Positions 10,186 through 20,032 of a stretch of DNA of 64,000 nucleotides are shown piece after piece. How positions within the stretch are numbered: position 1 is the first letter of the stretch; every line of letters begins with the position of its first letter. The translations under genes were made by a program, and so were the position numbers. Origin of the DNA: Paragyromitra xinjiangensis (Eukaryota > Ascomycota > Pezizomycetes > Pezizales > Discinaceae); contig JBCAMK010000008.1 in NCBI GenBank assembly GCA_038503065.1, forward strand, positions 1 through 64,000, in the 5' to 3' direction. The notes beneath the pieces are model-generated. The model was not told where the DNA came from. It saw only the letters and a program-made list of their open reading frames with translations, and made no database searches.

Positions 10186-10816
10186 TTACCACCACCCTCC
10201 AGCCCATGCCCATTCCGCACCCTTGAGAGCTTCCTTCATAGCCCACTCTGCACGCCTCTTAGCCTCTGCCCAATCCACACTCCGAGCCAACATTTCACCC
10301 TTAACCCAAGCTTCATTCCCCGCTATTCCTGCTTCCTGCGCCCACCCAGCCCACTGAGTCCCCTGCGCCCAATTAACTCCTTTTGCCCACTCCACACCTT
10401 TTTCCCACTCTCTACGACCTATAAATGCCAGAACCCCAACCCCAACCCCAAGGCCGATCAGCCCTCCACCTACACTCAACAAAGTACCAGTCATCGTCAT
10501 CGACTGCATCGTTGCAAAAAATGATCCCGCTACAACATTCCCAATTGCAGCTTGCCATGCTGCTGCAATACTGCCTACATAAATAAAGAATTAGCAAATG
10601 CAAAAGAAAAACAGGAACGCTACCCAACAAACCTGCCGCTGGACCTAATACAGTAAACCCCAAAACTAGAGGAACAACAATAGTGGCGATACCTGCAACA
10701 ATGAGAACTGTAGCGAGTCCAAATTGAGCCGGGTATCGCTGAGCAAAGGCGAGTAGATCTCGGCCCTGAGGAGTGAGTTGGTCGATGGGGAAGGTGAATG
10801 TCTTTGTTTCGGCCAT
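10186..10816 (-). CDS. IFI6/IFI27-like (ISG12) small membrane protein, copy 1
   Basis: A 190-residue protein in two exons: 10633-10816 and 10186-10574, with a 58-nt intron (donor GTTTGT, branch GCTAAT, acceptor TAG). The start ATG at 10816 was set by alignment with the paralog at 13064-13840; an in-frame ATG further upstream (10927) has no counterpart there. A hydrophobic segment (VLIVAGIATIVVPLVLGF) precedes the ISG12-like core GNVVAGSFFATMQSM-TGTLLSVGGG, which closely resembles the VAAGSLVATLQSxGATG signature of the interferon-inducible 6-16/27 family, mitochondrial or ER membrane proteins in animals. The C-terminal half is Trp/Glu/Gly-rich with repeating EW-x-KG. Function in fungi is unknown. 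A donor nine bases downstream would also keep frame. Confidence 0.78.
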
Positions 10817-11238
10817 TTCGAACGTAATTTTTGCAACTTGCTGGACTAGAGATATTGCCCCGAGTCTTGCATTCAGTGTCAATTCTTCGAGTGCAGCAGG
10901 GGCGGTTATAAAAACGAGTTTTATCATCCAGATACCTCATAATAGATGGCCGGAGTCCGGGTAACATTCAGGCATCCAACAACTGCAGTCATGCGGCGCG
11001 CTCGCAAAAAGGGTAATTTTAAGCACCAAATGCTTAGGCAGTGGTTGGGCTACCGTAGACTCGGCGTCGACTTGGCAGTGTCAGGCGAGGATGGCTTATC
11101 ATCGATCTTTCTTGTCAAGAACCAATAAAATCGCTATAGTGGATGGTGGTAGAGCTCAGTTCACCAACTGAAAGCAAAGGATCGCTACGCCACTAATATT
11201 AAGGTGACACCGACACTAGCGAATTTTTCGAGTTTCTA

Positions 11239-11532
11239 CTCAAGGCGCCGTTTTGAAGTGACTTACCTGATAAGGAAGTTTCTTGTTCTCCGACCAAAAA
11301 CTTCGAAGCAGTGGGAATATGAAATAACCAGATACGAGAAGCTAGAATATGGTAGTATCTCCCTTAAAATCCACGCCTAAAGAGCTCTATGGGGGGAAAG
11401 AGTATCGAAATGGTGGGGAAAAGATGCCAAGCGAGATCTTGAAAACTGCCAAGTATTCCTTTAGCCAATGGAATGGCCCAAATCACCGATTCTTGCCTTT
11501 TCAGGTAAGTCACTTCAAAACGGCGGCTTGAG
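11239..11532. mobile_element. TA-flanked inverted-repeat element, 294 bp
   Basis: Terminal inverted repeats of about 34 bp: left begins CTCAAGGCGCCGTTTTGAAG and continues TGACTTACCTGA; right is its complement with two or three differences. TA lies immediately outside both ends (11237-11238 and 11533-11534). The interior has no meaningful frame. MITE of a Tc1/mariner-like family by its target site. Confidence 0.82.
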
Positions 11533-11549
11533 TACGTATACGGTATTCT

Positions 11550-11800
11550 GCTCAATCGATACACAGGATGTCACTCTTTGCATGACTAAGCGACCATGCT
11601 GAAGCGAAAAAGATGGGGCCGTGGGAATAATAGATAGCTTGATTCCTTTTTTTGCTAGCGGCGAGAGCCTCTCTATATATACAGCTAGTCGGCGGATAGG
11701 GAGAGCTCTGCATAGCCCGAATACTAGTCAAATAACCAAGAGCCTATGAAACAGCTAAAAAAGTGGAGGCGCGTAGGGAACCTATTGGGAAGCCTATAGT
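11550..11800 (-). repeat. Dispersed subtelomeric repeat, minus copy
   Basis: On the minus strand this carries the module seen at 4860-5075 and 22395-22610 (CCTATAGGCTTCCCAATAGG..GTGGAGGCGC reversed), followed by CATGGTCGCTTAGTCATGCA. A weaker relative appears to lie near 14810-14870 on the minus strand. Confidence 0.5.
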
Positions 11801-12005
11801 ATGTATCTGCAACATGGCTGCTTAGTCACGCAACGGGTGACATTCTGTGAATAAACTAAGCAGAATAATCCTATCGGAACCTGGACATTTTGAGCCCATC
11901 AAGTTGATACCCGCTGTTAATGCTGACTCTTTCAGCTTCTTCAAGGTTAACCTTATGACTTTTTTGTAATCGGATTTCACCCTCATCAAATAATTCGACA
12001 CTGCA

Positions 12006-12059
12006 TCGTCATAACCCATAGGGTTGGATACGGAAATGAATTACCACTACTACTACTAC
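12006..12059 (+). mobile_element. 54-bp LINE 3' end with TSD
   Basis: Starts TCGTCATAACCCATAGGGTT, continues GGATACGGAAATGAATTA and ends in a CTA tail, matching the 3' terminus of the other LINE copies. The direct repeat AATTCGACxCTGCA lies at 11992-12005 and 12060-12073, with one mismatch in 14. It is another extreme 5' truncation. Confidence 0.82.
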
Positions 12060-12073
12060 AATTCGACGCTGCA

Positions 12074-13063
12074 GCTTTCACCGTCAGCCCTTTATATGAC
12101 AACAGGTAAGGGTCAGGGTCAGGGCCAAGGAAATTAACTTATTGCAGAGGGCCTAGCAGGAGATTAATACGCGTGTGACTACATTGAGCATAGAGAATGA
12201 GTCTAACAGACAACTGATAGAGGCATTGCCTTTACGGAAGTACTAAAGGGGGTGGCGTCAAGCGCATGAATTCATTTCGTTCTTTAGCTAGGAAATGCTT
12301 GTAAAGATAGTGGGATCACTAATGGAGATATGTTTTAAGGAGAAAACCTCATACAATGGCATTTCTCGCCAACTGGGGTGCAATACCCGATCCGTATGTT
12401 TGTCCATTGCAATGCTATTGGAGGCTCTGTAGAAAGTAAGCCCTTTTCCTATTTTTTCTTTTTACTCCATGGCGGTTTTTCAGGTATAAACTTGAGCGGG
12501 GCCAACTCCTGGCACCCACTCTATAAGATATACGCATATATAGTTCTAGTCGTCGGTCAGTCCGAAAACATATTTCTACCCCTTTGTGCTGCGAATACAC
12601 TGACGTCATAACTCCTTGCTGCATCCGCAATTCTTGTACCTAGAAACAATGAATTATATGATCAAACAAAAAAAAATGCACTACGAATGCGCTGAAACTA
12701 AGCTTGGGAGCAGAAAATATTATACAGCTTTCTCTAGCTTTCTCTAGCTATCAAGTATATACTATTTGCGAACAAGTTAGGCTCCTTCCCCGCGAATGGC
12801 TCAAGCCAGGTTCGGCAAGACCCCACAAGCCGAGGAAAAACCAGACAGTATGCACTGGAAGTTGACTAATGATTTTGCCTCAAATACACAATTGCAGGCG
12901 CACAAACAAGGGTCTTATCACTTTTGGACGTGTTAGGCTAACAACTGAAAACGACTTCCAATACCGCAGGATGATAATAAGAAACCCCCCTATTCGCACG
13001 ACAGTTTAGGCAGTTCGAAACCTAAAAAACTACATCTTTATTGTCCGACCCTTAATAGCCCAC
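12074..13063. other. Intergenic, no gene seen
   Basis: Nothing convincing: short frames only, no splice-linked coding and no strong repeats beyond a doubled CTTTCTCTAGCT near 12728. The last bases before 13064 are the 3' side of IFI6/27-like copy 2. Confidence 0.4.
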
Positions 13064-13840
13064 TCACCACCACCCCCCGGTAAATGCCCATTGTGCGCCA
13101 TTGACAGCTTCCATTGCGGCCCATTGCGCGCCATTAACAGCTTCCCTTCCCGCCCATTGCGCGCCATTAACAGCTTCCGTTCCCGCCCATTGAGTGCCAT
13201 TGATAGCCTCCGTTCCCGCCCATTGCGTGCCCTTGAAAGCTTCCATTGCCGCCCATTGCGTGCCCTTGACAGCCTCCCTCATAGCCCACTCAGCACCCTC
13301 TACAGCCCTTGCCGGATCCACGCTTCGCGCCAAGATTACGCTCTGGGACCAAGCTTCGCTCCCCGCCATACCTGCTGCCAGTGCCCACCCATCCCAATCA
13401 GCTCCCTTTGCCCAATTAACGCCTCTTCCCCACTCCACACCTTTTTCCCACTCTCTACTGCCTACGAGCACCCCAACTCCAACGCCGATCAACCCTCCAC
13501 CAACACTCAATAAAGTACCAGTCACCGTCATCGACTGCAGCGTTGCAACCAGCGACCCTGCTGCAACATTCCCAATTGAAGTTTGCCATGCCGCCGCGGC
13601 ACCGCCCGTATAGAAGGAGCGGTTGGAAGGCGCCGGGGGAAAAAAGAACCCCAGCCAACCTACGGCTGGCTCAGCAGTAGGCTCTAGGGTAAGAGGAACA
13701 CTGATTGTGGTTACGCCTGCAGTGGTGAGAATGGTGGAGAGGCCAAATTCAAAATGGTGATTCTGAGCGTATTTGAGTAGGTCTTTGCCCTGTTTGTTGA
13801 GTTGATCAGTGGGGAAGGTGTGCGACCTTAATTCAATCAT
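13064..13840 (-). CDS. IFI6/IFI27-like (ISG12) small membrane protein, copy 2, Trp-repeat expanded
   Basis: A 258-residue single-exon paralog of the gene at 10186-10816, same strand, about 2.2 kb away. The ISG12 core GNVAAGSLVATLQSMTVTG sits near residues 88-106 and is closer to the animal consensus than copy 1. The tail carries six tandem 11-residue repeats of the form QWAxxEAxNGx plus a partial one, ending in FTGGWW; copy 1 has a single unit. Residues 60-80 (GFFFPPAPSNRSFYTGG) lie where copy 1 has its intron: the acceptor TAG is replaced by TAC, so the former intron is read through in frame. The upstream 150 bp also match those of copy 1 (GTCCGGGTAAC..AGGCATCCAACA), so the duplication included the promoter. 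Confidence 0.8.
   Translation of the reverse strand: MIELRSHTFPTDQLNKQGKDLLKYAQNHHFEFGLSTILTTAGVTTISVPLTLEPTAEPAVGWLGFFFPPAPSNRSFYTGGAAAAWQTSIGNVAAGSLVATLQSMTVTGTLLSVGGGLIGVGVGVLVGSREWEKGVEWGRGVNWAKGADWDGWALAAGMAGSEAWSQSVILARSVDPARAVEGAEWAMREAVKGTQWAAMEAFKGTQWAGTEAINGTQWAGTEAVNGAQWAGREAVNGAQWAAMEAVNGAQWAFTGGWW
13084..13284 (-). repeat. 33-bp coding repeat (11-residue Trp units)
   Basis: Six head-to-tail 33-bp units inside copy 2 encode QWAxxEAxNG. The plus strand shows repeated CCCATTGCGCGCCATT-like phrases. One Trp every 11 residues with alternating Ala/Glu suggests an amphipathic 11-mer helix, as in lipid-surface-binding proteins; that reading is inference. Confidence 0.85.
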
Positions 13841-14005
13841 TTTGAGCGTAAGTGTGATGGTTTGCTAGGTTAAAGATGTTCTGCCGAGTATCTGGCCGGG
13901 GCATTTCGAGCGCAGCGGTGATAACGGCAGTCAGTTTATATTATCTTGAGGATGGATTGCTAGGGTCCGGGTAACTTTTAGGCATCCAACAGCTACTCTA
14001 TACAG

Positions 14006-15796
14006 CCCAGATCGACTCTTTTTGTTACCCTATTAGGTGAACTGCAAGTACTAGATAGGGCTGCGGATGCCGAGGTTAATCCGTTGACCCGTGGCGGTGG
14101 TGGCAGTTCGAGTACTCAACTTCGTCTGTTCGATGAGCGTGGAAGGGATAACTGCTGGCACCGCGGAGGCATGAAAATCTTTTTAGAGAGTCTGGCCAGA
14201 AACATACCGAACAAATTACGGACCCTAATTGACCCTTGAGAAGAACTATGACAAGCATCTACCTTAGCGGGCGTACCACCGCTACCGCCAGGTGTCAAAG
14301 ATTTTCTCCGGTACCCGTAAGTTTAATACCGTATAAGTGATTTCGATAGCGCTAGCATAAAGAAAGAGCTAAATCGGGAGATATAGGCTATAGCAGCATA
14401 AAAAAACGAGATAGAGCACTGGGAAAAACATCTCAAGCACCTGCAAGATGTGCTGATATTCACCTCATGATTTCTCACTCGATTTGGCCGTCGGCTGTGT
14501 GTTGTAAAAGCTCGATTGATTGCTTGATTACTAGAGCAGGCAGGCTGCTGCCTGCCCTCTATATACTATGACTTCGTACCCACAAAGGTCCACGTACTAT
14601 TCCCATTCCCGAGGCTCTGCCGAGCGCTCGACCTCGAGTGCCCGAGCCTCTGCCCGAGACCTCCGAACCAAGTCACGGAGTCCATACATATTAGGAAGTA
14701 ATATCTAACACTGTGTAGAAATATATGGATATAGGAAGAACGATGTGTGGGTTGCAAAGCTCGGTCATGTTGATGGTAATATACTAATCCAGAAACGAAA
14801 CAAGAGGAAGAAGGCTCCTATTTATATACACTAGTCTGACCAATAGGAGAAGCTCCGCGTATACCCCCGCTGGTATGCGCCTCTTCTCAGAAGTAGTCGA
14901 CAAGTCCCATATAGTCCCGTGAATAGTCGGCCGCCAGTAGAAAAGCCTACGCAGGCGGAAAGAGCAGTTTAGTAGCCAGAATGGAACAAGGACTAATTGC
15001 CCAAATATAGTGTCACGGACACCTTCGTTTAGTAGCTGTATGTACTAGCTAGCTAGAACTGTATACTCATGTGCTATCAATTCCTACAGGGAAACTCGCC
15101 CTCTTCCGTTTTACAAGAGGTTCTCTGCCATAACTTGGTGTTTAAGTTTCGGTGGCCGTGGGTTACCCATATATTACGCCGACACAGTACCTCTCGGATC
15201 TACACATAAATTCAAGATGGTGAGAGATATGTTTTGCTGCAATACGTCGACATATGAGTCCCAAAAAACCTCCGGTCGTCCCCAGTATGTAATTAGCCAA
15301 GAAAGCAGCATCATTGTACTCCAACACAATTTCATTTGATGGAGATAGTTGGCCTAGGGCATAGGCCTAGGGCAAGTGGCCTGGATACTTGAAAGCGCTA
15401 AGGTAGTTTAATCAGCATAATTTGGCAGCTGCTATCCGGGATAGCCATTTAATCTTAGTTAGTGAAGATAAATGATAACCCTAACCCCTTTCCCCAAACG
15501 TGGCAAAATATGGTATGGCAGGGGCCGTAATAACCCTATAACCCAACAAACTGCAGTAACGGACCGAACACGGGTGATCTGTCGGGTCGTTTGACATCTA
15601 TGGCCCAATAGGTTGCCTAGATGGTTGCGAGTACGGACTCATAGCACTAGATAGATATGATTTGAGGATATACTCGGTATGTGTGCTACAAAAAAAAAGT
15701 ACTTCGAAAGACAATAAACAAAAACCCTAACAAGAAATATTCCACGCTCCGCGGAAGAACCCCATAACCTCACAGACCAATCCTCATCCCTCATGT
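14006..15796. other. Intergenic, no gene seen
   Basis: No supported gene. Contains a palindromic GCAGGCAGG..CCTGCCTGC-like knot near 14541-14558, a partly symmetric pair GTGGCGGTGGTGGCAG / ACCACCGCTACCGCC (14092 and 14276), and short telomere-like TAACCCTAACCCC near 15476. Confidence 0.4.
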
Positions 15797-17124
15797 TCAA
15801 CAAATACTATTGACCGCCATAGCCAACGAAGCCGCTCCCCTATTGGCATTCAAATAATCCACATAAATGACATTCGGATGCGCCTCTCCCTTACAATTCT
15901 CCAACACATTAGTATAAAGCAATGGCTCCACCCACGATGCCATATTCTGAATCGAGAAAGCCAGATCATTGAATGTACGTTGCGCCAGCGTCCACGAAAG
16001 AGTGAAAAAAGTCCCAGCTTGGCGCTGTCTCATATTCGCGATCTGTTCTTTAACCATCGCCGCTGGGTTATTTGCGTCGCTATAGCCGGGGCCGGCAGTG
16101 CCGATCTGGGTGGCGGTGTAAACCCACGGTTTGCGTAGCTATTTAGGGGAGTGCCGGATTCGACAAAGACAAGGTCGACAGCATGGGAGGAGATAAGGGA
16201 ATCGAGAGTGAGGTTGCCAAGATCAACAGTTGTAGGGGATGGGAGGATGACCAAGTTTGTGAGTGCGCATAGCTTATCGAATAGCGAAGCCCATTGGTCC
16301 GGTGAGAAGTGGCTGCGATCTTTAGATTTGGCTCGAAGATAGGGTGAGTAAACTTACCCATAATTTGTATCCGTGACCATATCATGACTTAAATTCAGGA
16401 TAACCGACTCGCTATTCACAGCAGTAAACGCGTTTACCTGCTCCACAATCTCATCGATTGATTGTCCATTCATCCCCTGCCACCCAACAACGGGAAAAGG
16501 GCTATAATGCCCCGTTTTGAACACCCCACCAGCAATAACCGGACGGATATCAAAGTATCTCGATCCCGCTGTGAGTTGATCTCCCACTGAAAGCGACTGG
16601 CATAAGCACATTGCGTCCGCTGCGAGTGCCGTGCCACCTGCACCAATACTCATTCCAGCGTTATGAGTACCGGGCATGCAGATCTCTCCTAACTTCTTTT
16701 GTCCAAGAGAGGGTAGAGTGCTCGTCATCCATGCCACAGGTACATTGCTAGTCGTGAAAGCATCGGTTCCAGAGAGTACAAAGTTTACACTTCCGTCATG
16801 CACGAACCCAATCGGTATTGTGTCACCTTTTGCGTTATTCACAGTGTCGATATTACTTAGAAAAACCTGGAACGTGAAGACTTCTGTGGCGCGAGCTTGC
16901 AGGACGAAGCTTTGCCCTGTAAGTAGGTTGAAAGTGACATCGCCGCTATCTCGGGCGGAGTTCGTGAAGATATTTTGGTTCCATTCGATGCGAACTGGCG
17001 TTGTTTTCCCGGCAGGAATTGTAGAGGGAAAAGGCCAGGCGTTCATTTGAGTGGATTTGATGTCGCTCGTGACCCAGTCATAGGGGGTGCCATTGATGAG
17101 GTTTATGTTACCGCCTTGACCCAT
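15797..17124 (-). CDS. PI-PLC X-domain-like phosphodiesterase, apparent frameshift
   Basis: Exon 1 is 16358-17124, exon 2 15797-16312, with a 45-nt intron (GTAAGT..CAG). About 428 residues. The N-terminal beta-rich part (GNINLINGTPYDW..) precedes a PLC-like TIM-barrel with GEICMPGTHNAGM (catalytic-type His) and GSRYFDIRPV (Arg), then LNLSHD. These fit the PI-specific phospholipase C X family, which cleaves phosphodiester bonds of inositol lipids. The start ATG at 17124 has a good context (ACAATGG); 17178 is an in-frame alternative. Near 16119-16124, after SYANRGF, the frame must shift by one base to continue YTATQIG and NNPAAMVKEQIANMRQ. The lesion beside a GGGTTT run could be a true deletion or an assembly error. 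I see no signal peptide. Confidence 0.8.
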
Positions 17125-18182
17125 TGTTATGAAAAGGTTAAAGATTGGGGGAAGAATAGGATGGAGGTTTGGAGGCAAGTATTGAGTGTTTGGAGTTTTT
17201 ACAGACAGACATGAGGACGAAGTGTTGGCTTTAAAGCAGGAGCTGATTGATATTCACCGGAGCTTTGATTATCTTGGGTACACTTGCAAGGCAAAGCAGA
17301 CGATCACAGGATCGCATGACTTCTACCCAACTTCAGACTCATCGTATTTCTGAGCTTCGGGGGCGCCAAAGCCGCATCGTGCATCGGCTTCAAGGGCAAC
17401 TATCAAATCTAGAATTGTTAGCCGCGTCTAAGCTTAATTATAACATGCATGGCCTTACCAACACCACCAGCAAATGCCCTTTGAGGATATAGCAAAGGGG
17501 TTAAATATTCTAGCAGCACGTTCAACGCCAGTGAAGGTGTTTCGCGATTACAGCAATACTTTCCAGAGGAAAACCGCATGCAAGCAGCCCCTTAGCGCTA
17601 AGCATATGGAGTCTCAACTAGCCTTCACTCACATGGTTCTCCATATTGAGATCCATCACATAGTTTTATCAACAAGATGTGGGTTGGATTTAATTCGGCG
17701 CATCCATGAAAATCTTGAGATGTGTTTTACACGGTGGAAATACTAGTGATGGTTATGATGACCTGGAAGGGTTTCTCAGCTGAAGTGTGGAGGGTCTCGC
17801 ATCAAATTTCGGTAGTACCCATGCCTCCTTGGCACCCTATTGGTCAATTACACGACGCAGTCCTAAATCAGCGATCCGAAAGTCTTTGCGCCGTCAGTGG
17901 ATTATAGCTACATGTGTTCTCATCCTCTTCATTGTGGTTCTCTAGCCTGTCATATAATTATTTAACTACGTTATTGTCAGGTTGCTAGGATATAAAGGCT
18001 AGGCACGAGGCTAACAAAACAGTCGCTAATTCAACTAGCTAGCTTCAATAGCGGAACCCGGCCAAAGAGAAAAACTACATGCCTCACTCAAACGAGAGAG
18101 GGAAGAGGGGGTTTCCTAGGGGGTAAAGTAGTCAGAACGGGTGAAAAAAATAAAAAAAGAGAGTTAAGTTGTCGAGTAGGTA
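17125..18182. other. Intergenic, no gene seen
   Basis: Short plus-strand frames at 17247-17907 have no recognisable family, poor starts and no supporting splice structure. The first bases upstream of 17124 should be the promoter of the PLC-like gene. Confidence 0.35.
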
Positions 18183-18591
18183 CTTGCGGCGAGAATAAGT
18201 TCCCACGCCCACTTCGCAACAACGCCAAAGCGAGAACAAAAATTGAAAAACACAACCACAACACAACAACCACAACACAAGCAACAAGAAATAAAAGCAA
18301 ATGGTAGATAAAAATGATCAAGAAATACTCCTCATCTTCAAAACAGAGTTTAAATTCCCTTAGGGAGAGCCTTTTTAGGTGTATTTTAGTCCTTGCTAGG
18401 ATTGCCTCCTGCCCCAATCTACAGCTGCTTTGTAGTTTTTTTTGTGTCTGAAGGTCTTTCTTTACCAAGTAGTATATCTGGCTTTTTAGTGGCCTTAATT
18501 TGGGTTATTCTTGGTGGTGTTTGAAGGTTTTCATCATACTCTGTACGTTATTTGGTGGTTGCCATCCGTGGAAATTTATTCTCGCCGCAAG
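18183..18591. mobile_element. TA-flanked inverted-repeat element, 409 bp
   Basis: Left terminus CTTGCGGCGAGAATAAGTTC and right terminus its near complement (TTTATTCTCGCCGCAAG), about 25 bp each with one or two mismatches. TA flanks at 18181-18182 and 18592-18593. The A/C-rich interior gives only a low-complexity frame on the minus strand. Confidence 0.8.
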
Positions 18592-18999
18592 TACATATAA
18601 CTTCTATTACCTCCTTCTCGGTCTCTGGTTAATAGCTCCATTTGTTTAGGGCGTTGTCAGGAGGAGATAATCCGATGTTGGGAAAAGGTTATCTCAATTG
18701 AAGTAGGGGCTGTAGCTATAGTTACTCCATAGCCACTATTGAAGCGGATATCCTTAATACAAACAAGTGTTGCTAGTTCTAGTTCGCCAACATTTCATGT
18801 AATGAGACAACTGTGGTGAAATTCGTTCAATATGCTTGTAGGTAAAACATGCATAAGCATGTTAGTATTCCACGCCAGCTTTGAGCTTAGAGGTATAAGA
18901 TGCTGATTTCGCCGTTAATATCCTCTCTGGAGGGCCAGGTGATAGCGAGAAGTGGAAAGTAGTGAAGAAATATATAAATCAATCTTGGCAGAAGTCAAT

Positions 19000-19190
19000 G
19001 ACTAAGCGACTGATAACAGTGATGACTCAGTGATGACTCAGTGATAATTAAGCTTACGTTCAATCTCACTATATCACTCGGTCACACGTTGTCACTCGTT
19101 GGCCCAGAGAGATCAAGGCTTGATTGATTGGCTCGGCTCTACTGCAGTACATGCCCAACATATAGACTCCGTCTCTGTGGGAAACCCTCG
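19000..19190 (-). repeat. Dispersed subtelomeric repeat, minus copy
   Basis: On the minus strand: ACGGAGTCTATATGTTGGGC, then ATGTACTGCAG and CAATCAATCAAGCC, matching 22270-22330 and 6770-6820. It also holds a short tandem GTGATGACTCA (19020-19043) and ends with ACTAAGCGAC, the complement of the recurrent GTCGCTTAGT phrase. Confidence 0.55.
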
Positions 19191-19212
19191 GGTTTGTATA
19201 ACCCTACATGTA

Positions 19213-19427
19213 CCAGGGCCAGGGGTAAATCTGGCGAACGTGGCGGTGCAGCAAGAGATATTAATTCCCCTGTTCTAACACACGCAACCTAGGAATATCT
19301 GATCAATCCAGAATGCTATCCAGATGATGTAGGCCTAAGCTTTTTTGTAAAACTAGGGAAATTGAAACTAGGAGTCTCTCAAGCACAGGCACCGCCACCT
19401 GTCGCCAGATTAATCCCTGCACCCGAG
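19213..19427. mobile_element. TA-flanked inverted-repeat element, 215 bp (family with 49108-49324)
   Basis: Termini share AGGGGTAAATCTG..GTGGCGGTGCAG on the left and the complement CACCGCCACCTGTCGCCAGA on the right. TA at 19211-19212 and 19428-19429. Length and terminal sequence match the element at 49108-49324, so these are two copies of one family. A degenerate left end, CTGGGGTGTAGGGGTAAG, stands at about 8219. Confidence 0.85.
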
Positions 19428-19439
19428 TACTTTTGGCTG

Positions 19440-20032
19440 TAAAAACGCGATGTGCAATGTTCCAAAAGGTGCTGTGGCCATGATGAGATTTACGCAGAGG
19501 CCACATCGCATTTCACTATTTGAAGTAAATCCTGTGCGAGAAGCAATAGAGGGTATACTACTGATAGTAAATACCTTGAGAAGTGCAGAGGATGGAGATA
19601 TCAAAGGTAGTAGATGTCGGTCGAAGAGGCTACATGTAAGACAGAGGCGTTCCACATACTAATGTGATTGGTCGAGGTTTAAGATTACACGCGCCCTGCC
19701 TCCAATTCGCCTACTTTCATAAGGGCTACTGACAATAAATTGTGGAATAGTCGCAGTACTTTTCGGCCAACTCTATCCTAACCAACTACCCCCTTTATCG
19801 CCAGTACTTAAAGTTCTCCTCCAATAGGCACCTTAATGATATAGTTGAGGTATGTAACTTCGCCGTACGCACACATTTGCATGTATTGATTACAGTTATA
19901 CATCTTAGTCTTGGCATGGGTTGCCTAACTCTTATCACAGAACTCTTATGTGTGCGGGGCGCTCGTCGATACCCGTCAGCTCTCATCTAATATCTTTACT
20001 CCTGTTTTGCAATTACTTCCACGGGTGCAGCT
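19440..20032. other. Intergenic, upstream of the BTB-lectin gene
   Basis: No gene with recognisable content. The last 150 bases should contain the promoter of the gene at 20033; no clear TATA box is seen. Confidence 0.35.

Noticed and set aside
10153..10524. Plus-strand Pro/Ser-rich frame
   Set aside because: Antisense shadow of the IFI6/27-like gene, which has family similarity and a good intron.
13091..13613. Two plus-strand frames of about 140 codons
   Set aside because: Shadows of the 33-bp coding repeat of copy 2 on the minus strand.
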